Source: JBELHR01 sp049606855 (GTDB lineage Bacteria > Bacteroidota > Bacteroidia > Flavobacteriales > Flavobacteriaceae). Taken from it: a stretch of DNA of 64,000 nt. The position numbers and the translations under genes are program-made. The stretch covers positions 1 through 64,000 of the forward strand of contig JBMYVY010000010.1 in assembly GCA_049606855.1 (NCBI GenBank), in the 5' to 3' direction. Under the pieces are notes generated by a model, which saw only the letters and a program-made list of their open reading frames with translations, did not search any database and was not told where the DNA came from. This document shows, in pieces, positions 63,449 to 64,000 of this stretch (the stretch's first letter is position 1; every line of letters begins with the position of its first letter).

Positions 63449-64000
63449 ATGGTAGAAAAACAGTTGGTCGATAAACTTTACAAGAACTTTTTAGAGACAA
63501 AAAAATGCATCACCCTTAAGGATGTTGGACATTGGTTTGATAAAGTAATGGGAGTTATTTATCCTGTTTCAAAAGATCTTTTTTTCAGAGATAAGAATCA
63601 GTTTGAGGAATATTTAAAAACCTTGCAAGAAGAGCTCAAGGATATGATGTATTGCAATATTGGTTTTGATCCAGAAAACGTTCCAGACCTTGTGGATAAT
63701 TTTTCTTCAAAAATTTGGGAACTCAAACAAGCTCTAGATCTGGATATTGATGCGATTTTTGAAGGAGACCCTGCTGCACAATCTAAAGATGAAATCATAA
63801 GAACTTACCCGGGATTTTTTGCAATTGCCGCTCATAGAATTGCACATTTTTTTTATATCAAAAAACTACCAGTTATCCCGAGAATGATTAGCGAATATGC
63901 CCATAGTAAAACAGGAATTGATATTCATCCTGGGGCACATATTGGTTCGAGTTTTTGTATTGACCACGGAACAGGGGTGGTTATAGGTGAGACAACAATT
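63449..64000 (+). CDS. cysE: Serine O-acetyltransferase (N-terminal 184 residues, runs off the window)
   Basis: The frame is open from ATG 63449 to the window end. The N-terminal helical region leads into RTYPGFFAIAAHRIAHFFYI and then the left-handed beta-helix of hexapeptide repeats, GIDIHPGAHIGSSFCIDHGT, with the catalytic His-Asp (DIHPGA, IDHGTG) of CysE/EpsC. It makes O-acetylserine, the precursor of cysteine, in the cytoplasm. Its presence in the same window as cysteine dioxygenase is a thematic link only; they are 39 kb apart. Confidence 0.92.
   Translation, partial: MVEKQLVDKLYKNFLETKKCITLKDVGHWFDKVMGVIYPVSKDLFFRDKNQFEEYLKTLQEELKDMMYCNIGFDPENVPDLVDNFSSKIWELKQALDLDIDAIFEGDPAAQSKDEIIRTYPGFFAIAAHRIAHFFYIKKLPVIPRMISEYAHSKTGIDIHPGAHIGSSFCIDHGTGVVIGETTI

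Noticed and set aside
1..64000. CRISPR arrays, tRNA or rRNA genes, IS elements, integrases or phage genes
   Set aside because: None seen: no regular spaced repeats, no cloverleaf or conserved rRNA tracts, no transposase or recombinase motifs. A covariance-model scan would be needed to exclude short RNAs.

Overview
The window is about 64 kb of an AT-rich chromosome from a member of the Bacteroidota, most likely a marine flavobacterium. Several things point there. Candidate promoters carry the Bacteroidetes -7 box TAnnTTTG (or TAnnTTTA), and clear Shine-Dalgarno sequences are absent. Many genes encode small SPI or lipoprotein signal peptides. The families are typical of the group: PorT-like barrels, CarboxypepD_reg domains, paired M16 peptidases, GH3 and GH53 enzymes, and a sulfatase. 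I see no rRNA, tRNA, CRISPR array, insertion sequence, integrase or phage gene, so this looks like ordinary chromosome, though scarred by gene decay.

Layout. 1-9.7 kb: a membrane protein cut by the window edge, a beta-barrel, a kinase/IMPase-family pair, a secreted HIU hydrolase, a flavoprotein remnant, an esterase, an amidohydrolase, and an LpxH-like phosphoesterase next to a GT-B glycosyltransferase. 9.7-18.4 kb: SYLF lipid-binding protein, two penicillin-binding-protein-like serine hydrolases around a GH53 galactanase, a methyltransferase remnant, a Tat-exported epimerase homologue and a DUF1254/DUF1214 protein. 18.4-22.2 kb: two DUF genes, a gluconokinase/6-phosphogluconate dehydrogenase fusion, an FKBP isomerase and a deleted GH30 pseudogene. 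22.2-26.1 kb: a cysteine dioxygenase and PLP decarboxylase operon (probable hypotaurine/taurine synthesis) divergent from a Na+/solute symporter, then a polysaccharide-lyase-like remnant. 26.1-36 kb: DUF3050, an AraC regulator, a two-repeat lipoprotein, a DHFR-family protein, the M16 pair and a sulfatase. 36-43.5 kb: a cation/proton antiporter and a peroxide-defence cluster (oxyR divergent from ahpC-ahpF, then a di-haem peroxidase lipoprotein and pirin). 43.5-46.8 kb: two photolyase/cryptochrome-family genes, DUF2256 and a membrane protein in one overlapping run, then an HxlR regulator with twin operators. 46.8-64 kb: GH3, mutarotase-like, nitroreductase, RecQ, a lipoprotein ADP-ribosylglycohydrolase homologue, M14 carboxypeptidase, a ribbon-helix-helix/SPFH pair, three GNAT acetyltransferases, a TRM11-like methyltransferase and the start of serine acetyltransferase.

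How it fits together. The clearest functional modules are the cysteine-to-hypotaurine pair, the OxyR-AhpCF peroxide module and the photolyase-type run. Four decayed genes (CzcO-like flavoprotein, LCM-type methyltransferase, GH30, polysaccharide lyase) show continuing loss of accessory functions. Several genes have a promoter box ending 3-5 nt before the start codon, which suggests leaderless mRNAs. A terminator-like hairpin overlapping the start of the di-haem peroxidase gene is the most unusual regulatory structure seen. All functional names rest on family recognition by eye; no search was run.
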